A DNA stretch of 64,000 bases from Thuidium tamariscinum (Eukaryota > Streptophyta > Bryopsida > Hypnales > Thuidiaceae): the NCBI GenBank assembly GCA_947034885.2, contig OX344752.2, positions 17,856,001-17,920,000 of the forward strand, given 5' to 3'. Positions 45,206 through 57,928 of this stretch are shown here, piece by piece. How positions within the stretch are numbered: position 1 is the stretch's first letter; the number at the start of each line of letters is the position of its first letter. Under the pieces are notes generated by a model, which saw only the letters and a list, made by a program, of their open reading frames with translations, searched no databases and was not told the origin of the DNA. The position numbers were made by a program, and so were the translations under genes.

Positions 45206-46800
45206 TGCTTGTGCAGATCCGACGACGCATATACGTCGGGGGTGACCGGGGCGTGCCGGAGGGCGTTGCGATGGCCGCTCGCTCCAAGCGGCGCCAGACG
45301 CGAATGGCGGAAGGGGTGGGCTCCTCCGAAGGCTGCTCCGTCCCTCAGGACACCGGGGACGACGCGACGTCGGCTCCTCCTTGAAGCACGACCACTCGGC
45401 CACGGCACCACGGACGTGCACCGCTCCCGTTGGGCGCACGGTATGCGGGATTCGGCCCCACGGTAAAAAAATACCCAGGTACGCTTCTCGATGACATCGT
45501 CGTTGCGGTCAGGAGTCCTCCACTCAGGCGGTCTAGGACTCCATGCAAGCTCTGAAGAAATCCCCCGTCCATTGGAAGATTTCTTCGAGTTTGTTCTCTA
45601 TCTCTGCACCTCCTCATCCGGTCGTCCTTCCTTTTGGATCTTCTGCATGGGATGGTGGATGGCTGGATGGCTTCAGTCTCTCGTCTTCGAGTCCATTGGG
45701 ATGTTCTTTTATTGCACGTCGGAATATGTGGGTCGTCTGGGAAGGGGTACTGAGCGCCAGCTGATCGTTGACTCTCGCAGGTGCAGCGACTCGCGCGGGA
45801 TTTGTGGATGTCCTCCCGTGTAGGCCCGCGGGCGGCGTGCGGTTCAAGCCGCGCGTTCTGAACCAGGGTTGTCTTGTCGGACATATTTTTGGGCTTGGGT
45901 GTCGTGTAGGACGTCTGACGTTGCGTGTCACGGTGACAACTTGTTACGAAGGGCGTCGCACCTTGTCGCGAAAGTCCATTTTCAGCAGCTCAAAAAAATG
46001 AAAATCTTACTATAACTATGAATCTAAATATAAAATGTAATATGTAATCATGAAACTAAAACACTTAATTGAAACCGAACTTAAATATGTCAAAAATTTA
46101 AATTTCTAATGATTTATTTTTATTTTTTTATGATGTTGACACTATTGGACGTCGCGAGGGCTCTACTAGACGTCACGTGACGTCTGTTGGTCGCGTTGTC
46201 GCGCTGTCCGGGTAGAAAACCCTGTTCTGAACCGTGGGCTCCGTCGCGGAGGGAGTCGCCACTATCGCGCCGTGTCCTTGTCCACGGACGTCGCGAAGGA
46301 CGATGTCGGCAAAAACCTTGCTCGCGTCAAATTCAGCATAGGATGACTAGCCTCAACCCCTTGACGCTTCCACGGTCTCGGGCTGTCGTAATCATGACTC
46401 CACCGCAGACCGTGCATCAGCGAAGAAACTGGGATCCCCTCGTGGACTCTTTATATCCTTGTCTTGTTTAGCTAGTAGTTTTTCCCCCTTAGCGTTCAGT
46501 AGGACGTGCAACCTCGTCACCATTCCAACGTGGATGCACTTATGATGACAATATTGTGATTTGCATTGCATTTCGTTTGCATCACTAATTTGACATACAT
46601 TTTCATCTACATTTGACTGGGGACCCGTTGTTCTAACATTATCCGTCGCATGAAAAACGCAATGGAGTGCGACACCCATCCTGGCCGCTGCATGGTGCGT
46701 AGTTGTATGGCAGCTGCATCAGTCTGTTCCTTGCCCTCTCGTAGACCTCTTCGCCTGATCCGCGAACCGTACATTGATGGACGTTAGATCTTACTAGTGC
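45206..46800. other. Downstream region without a recognised gene
   Basis: Composition is GC-rich to 45960, then a short AT-rich tract (about 45990-46140), then moderate. Several overlapping open frames exist on both strands with no motif. TGACGTCNCGNGG-like words recur near 46130-46200. Confidence 0.3.
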
Positions 46801-46839
46801 ATTCCTTCGCCTCCTCGATTCCAGTCACGCGCTCGAGCG

Positions 46840-49250
46840 ACAATAACATGAAATGAGCATCGCACCCGAATAGTCTTCATCGTAGAGATCATATCCCAGA
46901 CACGTCTTACTTTGGTCGTTGCAGAGCACTCCGAGGAAGCCAATCCGTGATTCACATTTCTGGTCGCTGTTTGTCGGCTTGCGAACTTGAAGGTATCCGC
47001 ACGGACAGCCGGCGTCATGATGGCCTCCCGGTGGAATCCGGCAGCGACGATGGGAGAAGCTGGCGTCGGCACGTATCTCGCGGCTCTCACGGAGCACGGT
47101 GGGCAACCCAAAATACGTTCACCTCGCCCGTGTCCATCATCCTCCGCAACGAGGGACCTTGTGCAAGTCTTCCCGTCATGGCCCTCCATTTTGCAACGTG
47201 GGGCTGCCTTGTTCTATGGGTATGAAACTCGGAGTCTCGACTTCTTTGGCGGACCACTAGCCGGCCAGGCCCCGAGTGGCCGGGCAAGTTCAAGTGCGTC
47301 GTCCATGTCCGGTGCCGCACAATTACCTTCGACGGACGAGTGTCCTTCGGATGTGATTGTGCGGTGTCGGATGTGTACCGATGCACGTGAACTCGCTCGC
47401 CTCGTCGGGGATGGCCGAGGAGCGTCCCGCGCTTAGACTCCAGACGCCGAGCTTCAGACCCATTGAATGGGACAGCTCCACGTCTCCTACAACAAAGTGG
47501 GGGGCGGTGACGGAAGACTTGCATGGAATCCTGCCCGATCGCTGCATGCTGCACTCGATCAAGTTTGCGTCCGCGCGAACGTCGTCCTTGTTGCACGCAC
47601 AGCTCCACAAACGCCGATAGACGTACCCTATTATCGCTGCTGGCATCCACCGTCGGTGCGAAGAGGAAGACGCTTGAATGACGTCATGAGCCTCTCGGAC
47701 GTGAACAATGCTCCACTGCCGTTCAAGTTTGCAGCTCCTCCGCGCCCTAAGAACGTGGAGGCAAACGTCCACGGTCGTACGAAAATCATTGCCAAGGTGC
47801 CTAATGTTGCACCTGATAATGTGATAGCCATTGCATTCGCTTCCTCGGAGTGCTATGCGTCGACCACACAAAGACAGCTTGCTGCCAATCTGTGTCAACA
47901 AGGCGGATTCGCGGAGACAACTAGAACAAGGAAACTTCAACGGCAACTCCGCCTCTAGCGAGGGAGATGGTTGTCGATGCATTGGATCGACGTTGCTCTG
48001 GAAGCCAAGTTTGGATGGAGAGGTGCATTCCATGCCGTTGGCAACCACCTCCCTTGTCAGAGGTGGGGTTACCTTGAATATGGCGACTTTCGTATGGGGA
48101 GTCGCGAAGATCCAGTCGGTGGATCGAGTGGACATTCGGACGACGCGTGTTCCAGGTTCGTTTTCCTACGACGGCTTCTATTTATGTATGTACCGAATGT
48201 CGTATTTCTAATTTCTTGTCCGCCTTTGCTTAGGGTAATCGAGGAGAGATGCACTTCTAACGACCTCTCAATCTGCGCAGCCTCTACTTCGCTGGTCTTC
48301 AGGACTCTTCAGGCCGCGCGTTCTAATCCTCTGGTCCTCTGGACTCTTCAGGCCGCACGTTCTAATCCATGCATGTCCATCCCATGATGGTCGTAGCATG
48401 TGGCTCTGCAGTTCGGACCGCGCATTCTGAAACGCGGGCTTGGATTATGCGTCGACCACACGAAGACGGCTTGCTGTCGATTTGCATCGATCGGGCGGAT
48501 TCGTGGAGACTGAACAAGATCACTTCAGCGGCAACTCCGCCTTTAGCAATGGAGTTGGTAGGCAATGCATTAGACCTACGTTGCTCTGGAAGTCCCGTTT
48601 GGATGGAGAAGTGCAGTCCATGCCGTTGGCCACCATCTTCCTTGCCAGAGGTGGAGTTACCTTGAATATGGCGACATTCGGACGGGGAGACGCAAGGTTG
48701 CACTTGGTAGACCAGGCCGACATTCGGACGAGCTCTCCTCTTCCGGCATTCTCGCCCTGCACGAGATGATATCCCGATTCCCAAGCACGTCTTCCTGTGC
48801 TTGTTGTTCAAAACTCCCAGGAAGTGGGTCCAGAACGGGCGGCGATTGTGTTGGCAGCCCCCGCGTCCGCGCGCACGATACGGGGTTCGTCCTCTTGCCC
48901 TCCCGACACGGGGGAACATTAGCAAGGCCTGTGTTCTCTCTCTTCCACGTTCGCAACGAGAGCCGTCGTCATCTTCAGACTGCTGGTGCCTGGCATCGAC
49001 AACTGGGGACGCACTCGTCGGCACATAGCTTTCGGCATTCACGGAGTTGTGTCGGCGACGAAAAGGGCATATCATCCAGGGTGATGCGCGCGCAGACGTC
49101 GGCCTCGTGGCCCACACTTCTCTGTGGATGCCGGAAGATGTGTGCCCACGGCGGCGTCGCCCATTATCGCTGTCAGGCTCCACCATAGTGTGAAGATGAT
49201 GATGGCTAGCGCTGTGAGCGTCCTCGACATGGATGACCATGGCCAATTTG
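46840..49250. repeat. Diverged dispersed modules in both orientations
   Basis: A module around GAGATCATATCCCAGACACG (46890) recurs near 48765 (GAGATGATATCCCGATTCCC). A second module (CAGCGACGATGGGAGAAGCT, 47040; through CGGCTCTCACGGAG) recurs near 48985-49060 and, on the opposite strand, near 49115-49185. A third (TTGCTCTGGAAG, TGGATGGAGA, CCATGCCGTTGGC, GGTTACCTTGAATATGGCGA) occurs at 47838-48160 and 48440-48750. The open frames here are explained by this repeated, decayed sequence. Its origin, perhaps an old element, is unknown. Confidence 0.6.
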
Positions 49251-49799
49251 AGGAGCGGAGATGTTTCGAAACTCGCGACTGTCGCACATCATTCCCATTT
49301 TGCTCGCTTCCTGGGAGCGTTGCACAACAAGCACGGGAGGGCGTGATTGGTCCCCATGTGCATCGACAAAGGGGTCACGGGAGGACCGAGCAAGTTAGAG
49401 AACTTCAACGACACCTCGCGTGCGTGGGGAGCGCTCCCCGAACGACGAGCGCCGGGATCGTCGACGAGGGGCGAGCATTCCATTCAACATCTCCCTCGAC
49501 ATCGATTGAATTTCCTATCTGTGCTCTTTGAACCATCCATTCCTTCGTGCGTGCCTTTTTCGTCCTCTGCGAGACAAGATGCATTCCTTCATCGCCTTCA
49601 TGCTTTGCGGTCCTAGTCCGGGACTCCGTGCGTCCCTCCACCTTCGTGGTCGTTGTCTACCGAGCCGTTGGAAACCTTCTGAATGTGAGCTTCTCGTCCG
49701 TAGGTGCGTGGATTGCCGGTTAAGATGGAGGAGCGCCTTCTGATGTTGGTAGTAGCCTCGAAGAAGTTCAGGGCGCGCGTTCTGAACCGTCGGCTTCAA

Positions 49800-50630
49800 C
49801 TCGGGCGGCGGGCTGGGTGTCCCCATCCCATACCATCCCATGACGTCGCGGATGATGATGTCAGTTGACGGATGGAACTTGAAATGTAGCGTGTAGGCTA
49901 AATTAGATGCGCCCACGCACGCTTGCACGCACTCGGGTAGTCGCTCTCATGACTTCACCGTGAACCATGCATCGGCGAATAGTTTCTAGGCGTCGTTCCG
50001 CGCCTCATTGGGGGACGCAGCACGCATCATTCGCGGCCTCCTGGAACTTGCATGAAGTCATTTTGTAGGCCACCGAGGAGGTGTTCGTCCAGACGACCAT
50101 GCCATCAACCTCGACCCTGAAACCGGAGCTATCTACTACCCTGCGTATGAAGGGTGTATTTGGACTCCACTCGTGCAATCCTTGTTCACTCCGACCGATA
50201 GGGAGTGGGCAATTCGTGTCCGACACTCCACAATGGCTTTCATATGGAGGGGCTCCCATGGACGTGATAGTGTGGTTTCGGATACGAAACGACTTGTGAA
50301 AGCTTGCGCGCTCCCTGTCAGTCGGGGTTAACTATCATTGTGCGAGGCGAGCCCCAATGCAACCTTCACACGCAGGGGAGTGGATTGCTCCATGTCACGG
50401 CCATTCGGGTGTAGGGCGATCAATCCGGTCATGGCAGATTCAAAGATGGGCTCCGAACACTCCCACGAATGGCGGAGGGAGCTAGGGTTCCCAAGGAACA
50501 CCTTCGTGAGTTGCACTTGAGGAATGAATCCAGAAACACTGTGCCATGAGCCGCGTCCCTTTTTCGACCAAACATTACATCTTTCTGTGTAGCATGATTT
50601 GATCCTTGTCCTTCACTCTCACTTATCGCG
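49800..50630. other. Unassigned moderate-GC region
   Basis: No gene is recognised. A minus-strand frame at 50005-50259 and others are short and without motif. Confidence 0.25.
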
Positions 50631-50639
50631 CTGTCCACC

Positions 50640-51900
50640 TTTCAGGACAAGAAAATGCGTGGCCTACACTATGAAGACTTCCGATCCCAATCATATCTCG
50701 GTGTGCCCATGCACATGATTCCAGGGAACAGAGCTCCACCTGCTCGCCCTGTGTCTCGCACTCCGTTCGTACTACTCAAGCTTCCTTGGAATCGTGTGCA
50801 TGGGTACACGGAGGCACGTCTGGCTCCAATGCACCAAGCAAAACAAGTATGCAACGTTCATGGAGGGCACGAGATGTGGAAGTTGTCGATCATCTTTCGA
50901 TCGCATCCTTCGGTCCAGACTACGGAAGCGCGTGTGGGGATCGGTAGTTTTGACGCTAGGCGATGGCTTTCTTCAATTGATGCATTCCAATGATTCTTTC
51001 GGGCGTTCACGGACAACATCTTGCGTTGTCGTCGACCATGAATGTCGTTCACGTCATTGATCGTCCCTGAATTTTCCGTGACGATGGTGCCTCTGTACAT
51101 GAAGAAAATGGGTCGTAGCGACTCCTACATCTCGCTTTCTTCGCGTACGGAGGCACCCACGTACGGGAATATTCAGGGACGATCGATGATGTGAACGACA
51201 CAATATTCTATTCGTGAACGTCCAAAACATTCATTGGAAGACATCAATTGTAGGAAGCCATCGCTTGTCGTCACAACTCCTCCCTGCATGTGCTCCTATA
51301 GTCTCTACCGAAGGATGTATTTGGGGGGTGGTCGGCAACTGCCACATCTTGGGTCCACCATTACCTTGCAAATGGCGCACGTTGACGCTCAAATGGAACC
51401 CCCGGAAGAAGGTCCGCAGAGATGGCGACGAATGCTCGACGAAAGAAGTCTGCATCGATTCTGGAGGGCACGAGGTGTGCCAGTTGTCGACCATCCACCG
51501 ACCGCATCCCTCGATCAAGACTATGGAAGCACGTGCACTGATAGGTTGTGACCAGTGGCGATGGCTTCTGTTCGCGTCGTTGAGGAACCCTGAATTCGCC
51601 TTGACACGGGTGCCTCCGTGCACGAAGAGAATGAGCTGCAGCGACGCTCACGACCGCTCATTTCCTTCCTGTATGGAGGCAACGACGTCAGGGCAAATTC
51701 AGGGGTGATCGATGATGTGGTCGACATTCAAGGTCGACGACAGTGCAATGTTCGGTCCGTGAACATCCAAAGCGGTCATTGCACTGCGTCCGTTGAAGGA
51801 AGCCATCGCCGCTGGTCACAACTTACCAATGCACCTGCTTCTGGAGTCTTGATCGAGGGATGCATTTGGGGGGTGATCTGCAGTTAGCAGACCTCGTGTC
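50640..51900. repeat. Alternating head-to-head repeat modules (~300 bp)
   Basis: A module with GATCGATGATGTGRWCGACA, a GTCCAGAGC/GAACGTCCAAAAC word and GGAAGCCATCGCYDSTMRTC occurs plus-wise near 51180-51300 and 51710-51890 and minus-wise near 50880-51070 and 51480-51620. Neighbouring copies therefore face each other and could form long imperfect hairpins. No protein function is suggested. Confidence 0.55.
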
Positions 51901-52199
51901 CACCGTTACCTCGCAAAGGGCAAATGGAGATGAGCACGAGGGTTTGCGATGTCATGAACGTCCACAATGCCAGCTACGCACGCGGAACGTTGCGGACCAT
52001 GGAAGATGGTATCCTACACCCTAACCACCTTCTTGCCCGTAGAACCTTGTACATGTGTCCAGCACTATGTGCCCTAGTTTCCGGTTCTGCGTGCCAAGTT
52101 TCGTTGTAGAAAATCATCAATGCCTACAACTGATGCTCTACTCTGTCGATCACCTCTGCAGATGCTGGTGCAATCCACTTTGCGACGTGAAAGGCGAAG

Positions 52200-54770
52200 T
52201 CGGAAGCCAAAGAGGACATATCACAAACCACGTCGTATGGATGCGTTAGGGAACAAAGTTCCCACTGCTAAATTTGGCTTCGGAATGCATTAGGGTACAC
52301 ACTTCTAGGTAAATTTTAGCAGTGATAACTTTGTCCCCAAACGTACTCATTGCATGACAATGGAGCACGTGATTAGAGGACAACGTGCCCTCCAAAGAGA
52401 GGTTGCAAGACCAGATCGACCTTCGAGGAGCCAAACATCCAAGAGGTCAACCATGCATGCCCGAATGCTTGGGTTAACTTCTTCCTCCAATCAATCCGTT
52501 CTCACTCCCAAAACTAACGCTTCACCTTGTGCAACACCCAAATCCCATCTCCATTGCAACCTTCACATGGTGGATCCATGGTCCGTACGATTCAATGTGC
52601 ATGGACGCTAGAGATGCAGTTCCTCGATTTCATCCAACAACGTAAAATCTTACACCCCTCGGATGGACCTGTGTGTAAGACTACTTCACAACACAAAGGG
52701 ATTCACCTCTTTCAATATCAGGAGGGAGCGTGAACTTGACATTCTCACGAGCATCTTTTGTGGGGTCTGAACTTAAGTTCGCACAATTGGCTTCAAACAA
52801 GGCTTGCCCATTATTCATCTTCACTCAATAACATGTAGGAAAAAGTTACATACAACTTCACATTCAAAGACAACATTCTAAATGAGGAATGTGGCAGGGA
52901 TCACATGAACTTCAAAGTATCCAAAATTAAGTAGAGACATTGCTAGTCATGCTCATGAGATAGTGAAGGTCACGTCCATCCACATTCACATGCTGCAAAC
53001 AAATGATGAACTGTGTCAAGGTTGCATTGGAGTCTGGGATTCTGGTCTTGTACGAGGTGAAGAGTTAGTTCTTGGGGTGAAGAGAATGGATCGAGTGGAG
53101 GAAGAAGCAGATCCAAGCTATTGGGCATACACGACATCTCCCTACATGCAAGGCCAAGTTCAAAGTCAGAGAGGAGGCACACCACAAACCACGTCCAATG
53201 AGTGCGTTGGGGAGCCAAGTTCCCAGTGCCAAATTTGGCATTGGAATGCATTGGATTACATTTCAATGTAAATTTTAGTACTGGGGACTTGGTTCCCGAA
53301 CGACCCGTTGCATGACAATGTAGGACACCACAAGAGGACAACGTGCGCTCCAAAGCTAGGCTCCAAGACCAAATCGAACTTCAACAACCAAGATATTGAA
53401 GAAGTCAAACATGCATGTCCAGAAGCTAGGAATTGTTTCTTCCTCTACTGTATCCATTTTCTTCACCTCCGAAAGTAACTCTTTGTCTTGCTCGACAGCA
53501 AAATCCCAAACTTGAAAGGTGTCTTTTTGTTTGGGATGTTGCTATTATCTAAAGCAAAGAGTCAATTTGGGAGGTGAGCAAAACGGAATGACTAGAGGAA
53601 GAGGCTAATCCGAGCTATTGGGCATACATGACATTTTAATTCCAATGTGGAAGACCTCCTTCAAAGTCACATTGGAGACACGTCACAAACCGCGTCCAAT
53701 GAGTGCGTTAGGGAGCCAAGTTCCCACTGCCAAATTGGGCATTGGAAGGGCGTTAGCATACATTTCAATGCAAATTTTAGCGTCAGGAACTTGGTTCCCG
53801 AACGACTCACAACATGACACTAGAAGAGGACAACCTGCGTTCCAAAGCTACGATCCAAGACCGAATCAAATACTTCAACAACAAAGACATTGAAGAAGTC
53901 AAGCATGCATGTCCAAAAGCTCGGATTCACTTCTTCTTCTATTGTATCCAATTTCGTCACCTCCGAAAGTAACTCTTTTTCTTGCACAACACTAGTATCC
54001 CAGACTCAAATGCTGTGTTTCAATTTGAGATGTTGGTATTGTGCAAAGCAAAGAATCTGTTTCCAAGGTGAGGAAAATGGATAGACTGGAGGAAGAAGGG
54101 AATCCGAGCTGTTGGGCATACATGACATTTCACTATGTGGAAGTCCCCACTGCCAAATTGGGCAGTGGGATGCATTACGATACGCTTGAATGCCAATTTT
54201 GGCATTCGGCACTTGGACCCCGAACGACTCACAACATGACCATGAAGGACATTCCAAGACGACGACGTGCACTCCGAAGCTAGGTTGCAAGACAAAATCA
54301 AACTTCAACAAAGACATTGAAGAAGTCAAACATGCATGTCCAAGAGCTCAGATTCGCCTTTTTCTCTACTCCAAGAAAATTCCTCACCTCCAAAACGAGC
54401 TCCTTACCTTGCACAAGACCAACATCCCGAACTCAAATGCTGTGTTTCTGTTGGAGATGTCGGTATTGTCCAAGGCAAAGAATCTATTTGGAAGGTGAAG
54501 GACATAGATGGAGTGGAGGAAGAAGCGAATCTGGGCTATTGGGCATACATGACATTGTGCAACGTGGAAGGCCAAGTTCAAAATCGCAAAGGAGACACAT
54601 CACAAACCACGTCCTTTGAGTGCATTAGCGAACCAAGTTACTCACTTCCAAATTTGGCATTGGGATGCTTTACGATACACTTCAATGTCAATTTGGGTCC
54701 GGGATACTTGGATAGCAAACGACTTCATTCATGACAATGAAGGTCATTGTGAAGCAACGTCCTCTGCTGC
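52200..54770. repeat. Satellite-like array, ~430-500 bp units
   Basis: Landmarks such as CACAAACCACGTCCAATGAG, GTTCCCACTGCCAAATTTGG, ATTGAAGAAGTCAAACATGC and GGGCATACATGACAT recur. The ATTGAAGAAGTCAAACATGC landmark occurs near 53395, 53889, 54315 and, diverged, 52432. Spacing of 494 and 426 and a double gap of about 960 suggests a missing copy. The TTTGGCA/TGCCAAA and CCCAAATT/AATTTGGG words are palindromic in most units. No coding assignment. Confidence 0.75.
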
Positions 54771-54779
54771 ATAGCTACG

Positions 54780-55790
54780 TTCCAAGACCAAAGGAAGCTT
54801 GAAGAACAAAGACGTGATTGAAGAAGTGAAACGTGCATGTCTAATAACTCTTATGAGCTTCTTCCTTCCGTCAATCCACCTTCCTCCCCTCCAGGACGAG
54901 CTCCACATCCTAGACATCACCAAAATCCCAAATTCCCATGGTTGCATCTCAATTTGGGATGTCGGTGTTGTCCGAGGCGGAGACTTCATTTTGGAAAAGA
55001 GAAGAACACATTGACTGGAGGAAGAAGCTCATGGGAGCTACTGGGCGTACATCACATGCACCTCCATTGGAAGTACGCGCGTTTTCAGTGAAATATTACA
55101 ATGACGTCGGCCTCCAAGACTAAAGGAAGCTTGAAGAACAAAGACATGATTGAAGAAGTGAAACGTGCATGTCTAATAACTCTGATCAGCTTCTTCCTCC
55201 AGTCAATCCATCTTCCTCGCCTCCAAGATGAGCTCCACATCCTTGACATCACCAAAATCCCAAATTCCCACGGTTGCATCTTCATTTGGGATGTCGGTGT
55301 TGCCCGAGGCGGAGACTTCATTTTGGAAAAGAGAAGAACACATTGACTGGAAGAAGAAGCTCATCGGAGCTATTGGGCATACATCACATGCACCTCCATT
55401 GGAAGTACGCACGTTTTCAGTGAAACATTACAATGAACCATTCCAAGACCAAAGGAAGATTCAAGAACAAAGACATGATTGAAGAAGTGAAACGCGCATG
55501 TCTAATAACTCTGATCAGCTTCTTCCTCCAGTCAATCCATCTTCCTCGCCTCCAAGATGAGCTCCATATCCTAGACATCACCAAAATCCCAAATTCCCAC
55601 GGTTGCATCTCAATTTGGGATGTCGGTGTTGTCCGAGATGAAGAGTTCATTTTGGAAAAGAGAAAAACACATTGACTGAAGGAAGGAGCTCATTGGAGCT
55701 ATTGGGCATACATGACGTGCACCTCCATTGGAAGTACGCGCGTTTTCAGTGAAATAGAAAGTACAACGTTTAAAATTCAGAGGTCTGACT
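54780..55790. repeat. Satellite sub-array, three ~330-bp units
   Basis: GATTGAAGAAGTGAAACGTG recurs at about 54816, 55148 and 55477 (332 and 329 apart). Units share TCAATCCATCTTCCTCGCCT, CACATCCTAGACATCACCAA, TCCCAAATTCCCACGGTTGC and GCACCTCCATTGGAAGTACG. They are much more alike than the longer units upstream and are evidently derived from them by deletion and amplification. A frame (RACLITLISFFLQSIHLP) is conserved only because the DNA is. Confidence 0.85.
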
Positions 55791-55973
55791 TCCTTTTTTG
55801 CACTTCTAAGTCTTCCTTCATATTTCATTATTTACAATGAAGCAAAAATTATTGGATGGGGGTATTTGCTCTCCACATTCTAGCAAAGGCGTGGTTCGTT
55901 GAAATCCATGTTGTACAAAGCAACCCTCTTTTAATTGCAACACCAACCTAACATTTCTAATCTTCAATCGAAG

Positions 55974-56259
55974 TTTGAAGTAGACAAGTGTTGCAACGAG
56001 GACTACCTCACTCATAGTGGTACCTTCCCTAGTATTCCAGGGAAATTAGTACCCCATAATCTTCGGCATATCTTGTTTGGAACACCGCAAAGGAAGCTGG
56101 ACATGGATATTGTGCCATCTCAATCTGACAACAAAAAACAAAGACAGCAAAGACATGGACCTCTCAGATTTCTCCAATGACGAAGGGGACTACAGACTAA
56201 GAAACACTCTTAGGATGAAGAAGGCAGAGATCGTGGCGAATGTCCACGGTCCTTTGAAG
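55974..56259 (+). pseudogene. Single-exon gene fragment, unknown family
   Basis: After acceptor-like TTCAATCGAAG| the frame reads FEVDKCCNEDYLTHSGTF and PHNLRHILFGTPQRKLDM, then breaks at an A-rich run (about 56130, CAACAAAAAACAAAG). One base later it continues DSKDMDLSDFSNDEGDYR and RMKKAEIVANVHGPLK, ending GAAG|GTATGT, a good donor. The frameshift and lack of neighbours point to a relic. I do not recognise the protein. Confidence 0.4.
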
Positions 56260-56919
56260 GTATGTAGTACAAGAAAATGGGCGTAATCACTATTTGTAAT
56301 GAGAAGTTGGCATAATTGACGATGAAGAAATAATTGGGGTGTGCCTTCACTACCCTATTGTTTTCCACATCTATAAAATCATGCATCACATCATGTACAG
56401 AAATGTTTTGACGACAGAAGGCAATACATGGGAGGCTTCGTTTTCCAAATTCCTCACTCTTCTGAAAGAAAGGAATTCCAAGGTAGCTACATTCATATCT
56501 TTGAACTCGGATTTCCCAACCTCCATTCTCTGGCCATGCACACTTTTGACCAACCAGTGTAGCTTTGGTCAAATTCCCAGTGCCGTACTGTTTCAACTTT
56601 GAAGTCTAAACTACTTTGATTCGTAGTTAGCCAAGCGCAAACTTTTATGGAGAACCTTCAAAAAGGGGAAGCTCAAATCAACGTCTCGACCATTGTTGCT
56701 TTGTATGTTGACTTCGAGACGGTGGACTCCTGTGGGATGCAAGGTCGCCTTGAAAACCACTCTCTGCACCGTCCCATACAATCAGGTCCCTTCTTCCCCC
56801 CCCCTCCCCAAATGCATAGTGACTTCACAACTACTTTGGTTTCCCTCCTCGTGTCCGACCCCTCGGAAAACGACGCACTTCTCCATGGACCCGCCTCAAG
56901 TGCACCCAAGAACGCCATT
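56260..56919. other. Unassigned intergenic region
   Basis: Short frames on both strands, none with motifs. A C-run (CCCCCCCCTCCCC, about 56798) is notable only as low complexity. Confidence 0.25.
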
Positions 56920-57090
56920 TTAATGGAATACCGTCCCGTTCGTAGGGAATGTCGCGCCATTATAATTGAATGCCATGCCATTTTAATCGAATGCCATGCC
57001 ATTCTAATCGAATGCCGTGCCACTGTAATGAAATGGAATGCCACTGTACTAGAATATCGCCATTTTAACGAAATTGCCCATACATCTAAA
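56920..57090. mobile_element. Remnant of the GCCATTTTAAC-iterated MITE
   Basis: Iterations of AATGCCATGCCATTTTAATCG-type (here GAATGCCATGCCATTTTAAT) end in ATCGCCATTTTAACGAAATT followed by GCCCAT, matching the right end of the element at 1060-1328. The left inverted terminus is absent, so only one half survives. Confidence 0.65.
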
Positions 57091-57691
57091 ACTTTGTTTT
57101 AGAGACAACAAATCACAAATGACTTTCTTGTAGACTAAATTGAACTTGGTTTCTTTAAACTCTTCAAGATCATGGTAATTTCAAAAACATTTGGAAAAAA
57201 ATATGGAATGATCAAAAATGAATTTATAAAGTTCTGCAGTGAACACAATAATTTTATTTTTTCCCTGCATAGAAAAAAACCTTGATTCACATATCCCATT
57301 CTCTTCTGGAATTAAAATTAGCCTTTTGCATCACCAAACAAAAACATCTTCATATATGATCAATTGATCATATGATGGTGTGGCAACCTAGAATTCACCT
57401 AAGTAGATTCTTAAGCAAAATACTGGAAAAAGGGATCTATTCAATCCCCATTTTTTTGTTGTTTTCTTAGTTTGATGCACAATTAAGACCAAGACCGGAA
57501 ACCAGAAAACTGCAGACCGGAAGAAGAAAACTACGTTAAGGGACAGCGTAAGAAAACCCGGATCCAGTCCCCCTAGCGACCGAGACCGGATAGGCAATGA
57601 GTGGCTACTGAGCCTAGAGATCGTCGAGAACTCTCCTACGTGACCAGACTAGTTTAAACCTAACGGTCAGTAATTAATGCTGGGGGAAAAA

Positions 57692-57697
57692 TATAAG
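57692..57697 (+). promoter_or_regulatory. TATA-like box upstream of the degraded ORF
   Basis: AAATATAAGACCAGG lies 232 bases before the ATG at 57929, at the same place as in copy 1. Confidence 0.4.
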
Positions 57698-57928
57698 ACC
57701 AGGAGAACAGGGCCAGGTCTTGCCACTTTCTTGCACGCAATTCGAGAAAGGGTCTTCCGACCAGAGAGGGAGTATTTGGTCTATAGACAGAGAGAAGGGA
57801 TAGAGAAGCTGTCAATTCGGTCTGGTGTAGAGTTGAGCGATTAACACGAAGCCATCTGAGAGGTTCTTGAGCGTTGAGAGTTTAGTCAAGTTGGACCGCG
57901 CCTAGATAGTATAAGCGTAAAGTGAGCG

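Larger units (their letters stand above)
44005..49786. repeat. Palindrome family, cluster E (7 scattered copies)
   Basis: Copies start at 44005, 44066 (both in the intron of the FCP1-like gene), 45843, 48308, 48347, 48412 and 49767. TTCAGGGCGCGCGTTCTAAA and TTCAGGCCGCGCGTTCTAAT forms prevail, with G for A in the left arm. The span holds other features. Confidence 0.75.

Noticed and set aside
54799-55675. Three short conserved frames in the 330-bp units as a gene family
   Set aside because: The nucleotide sequence is equally conserved outside the frame; a tandem repeat explains it.
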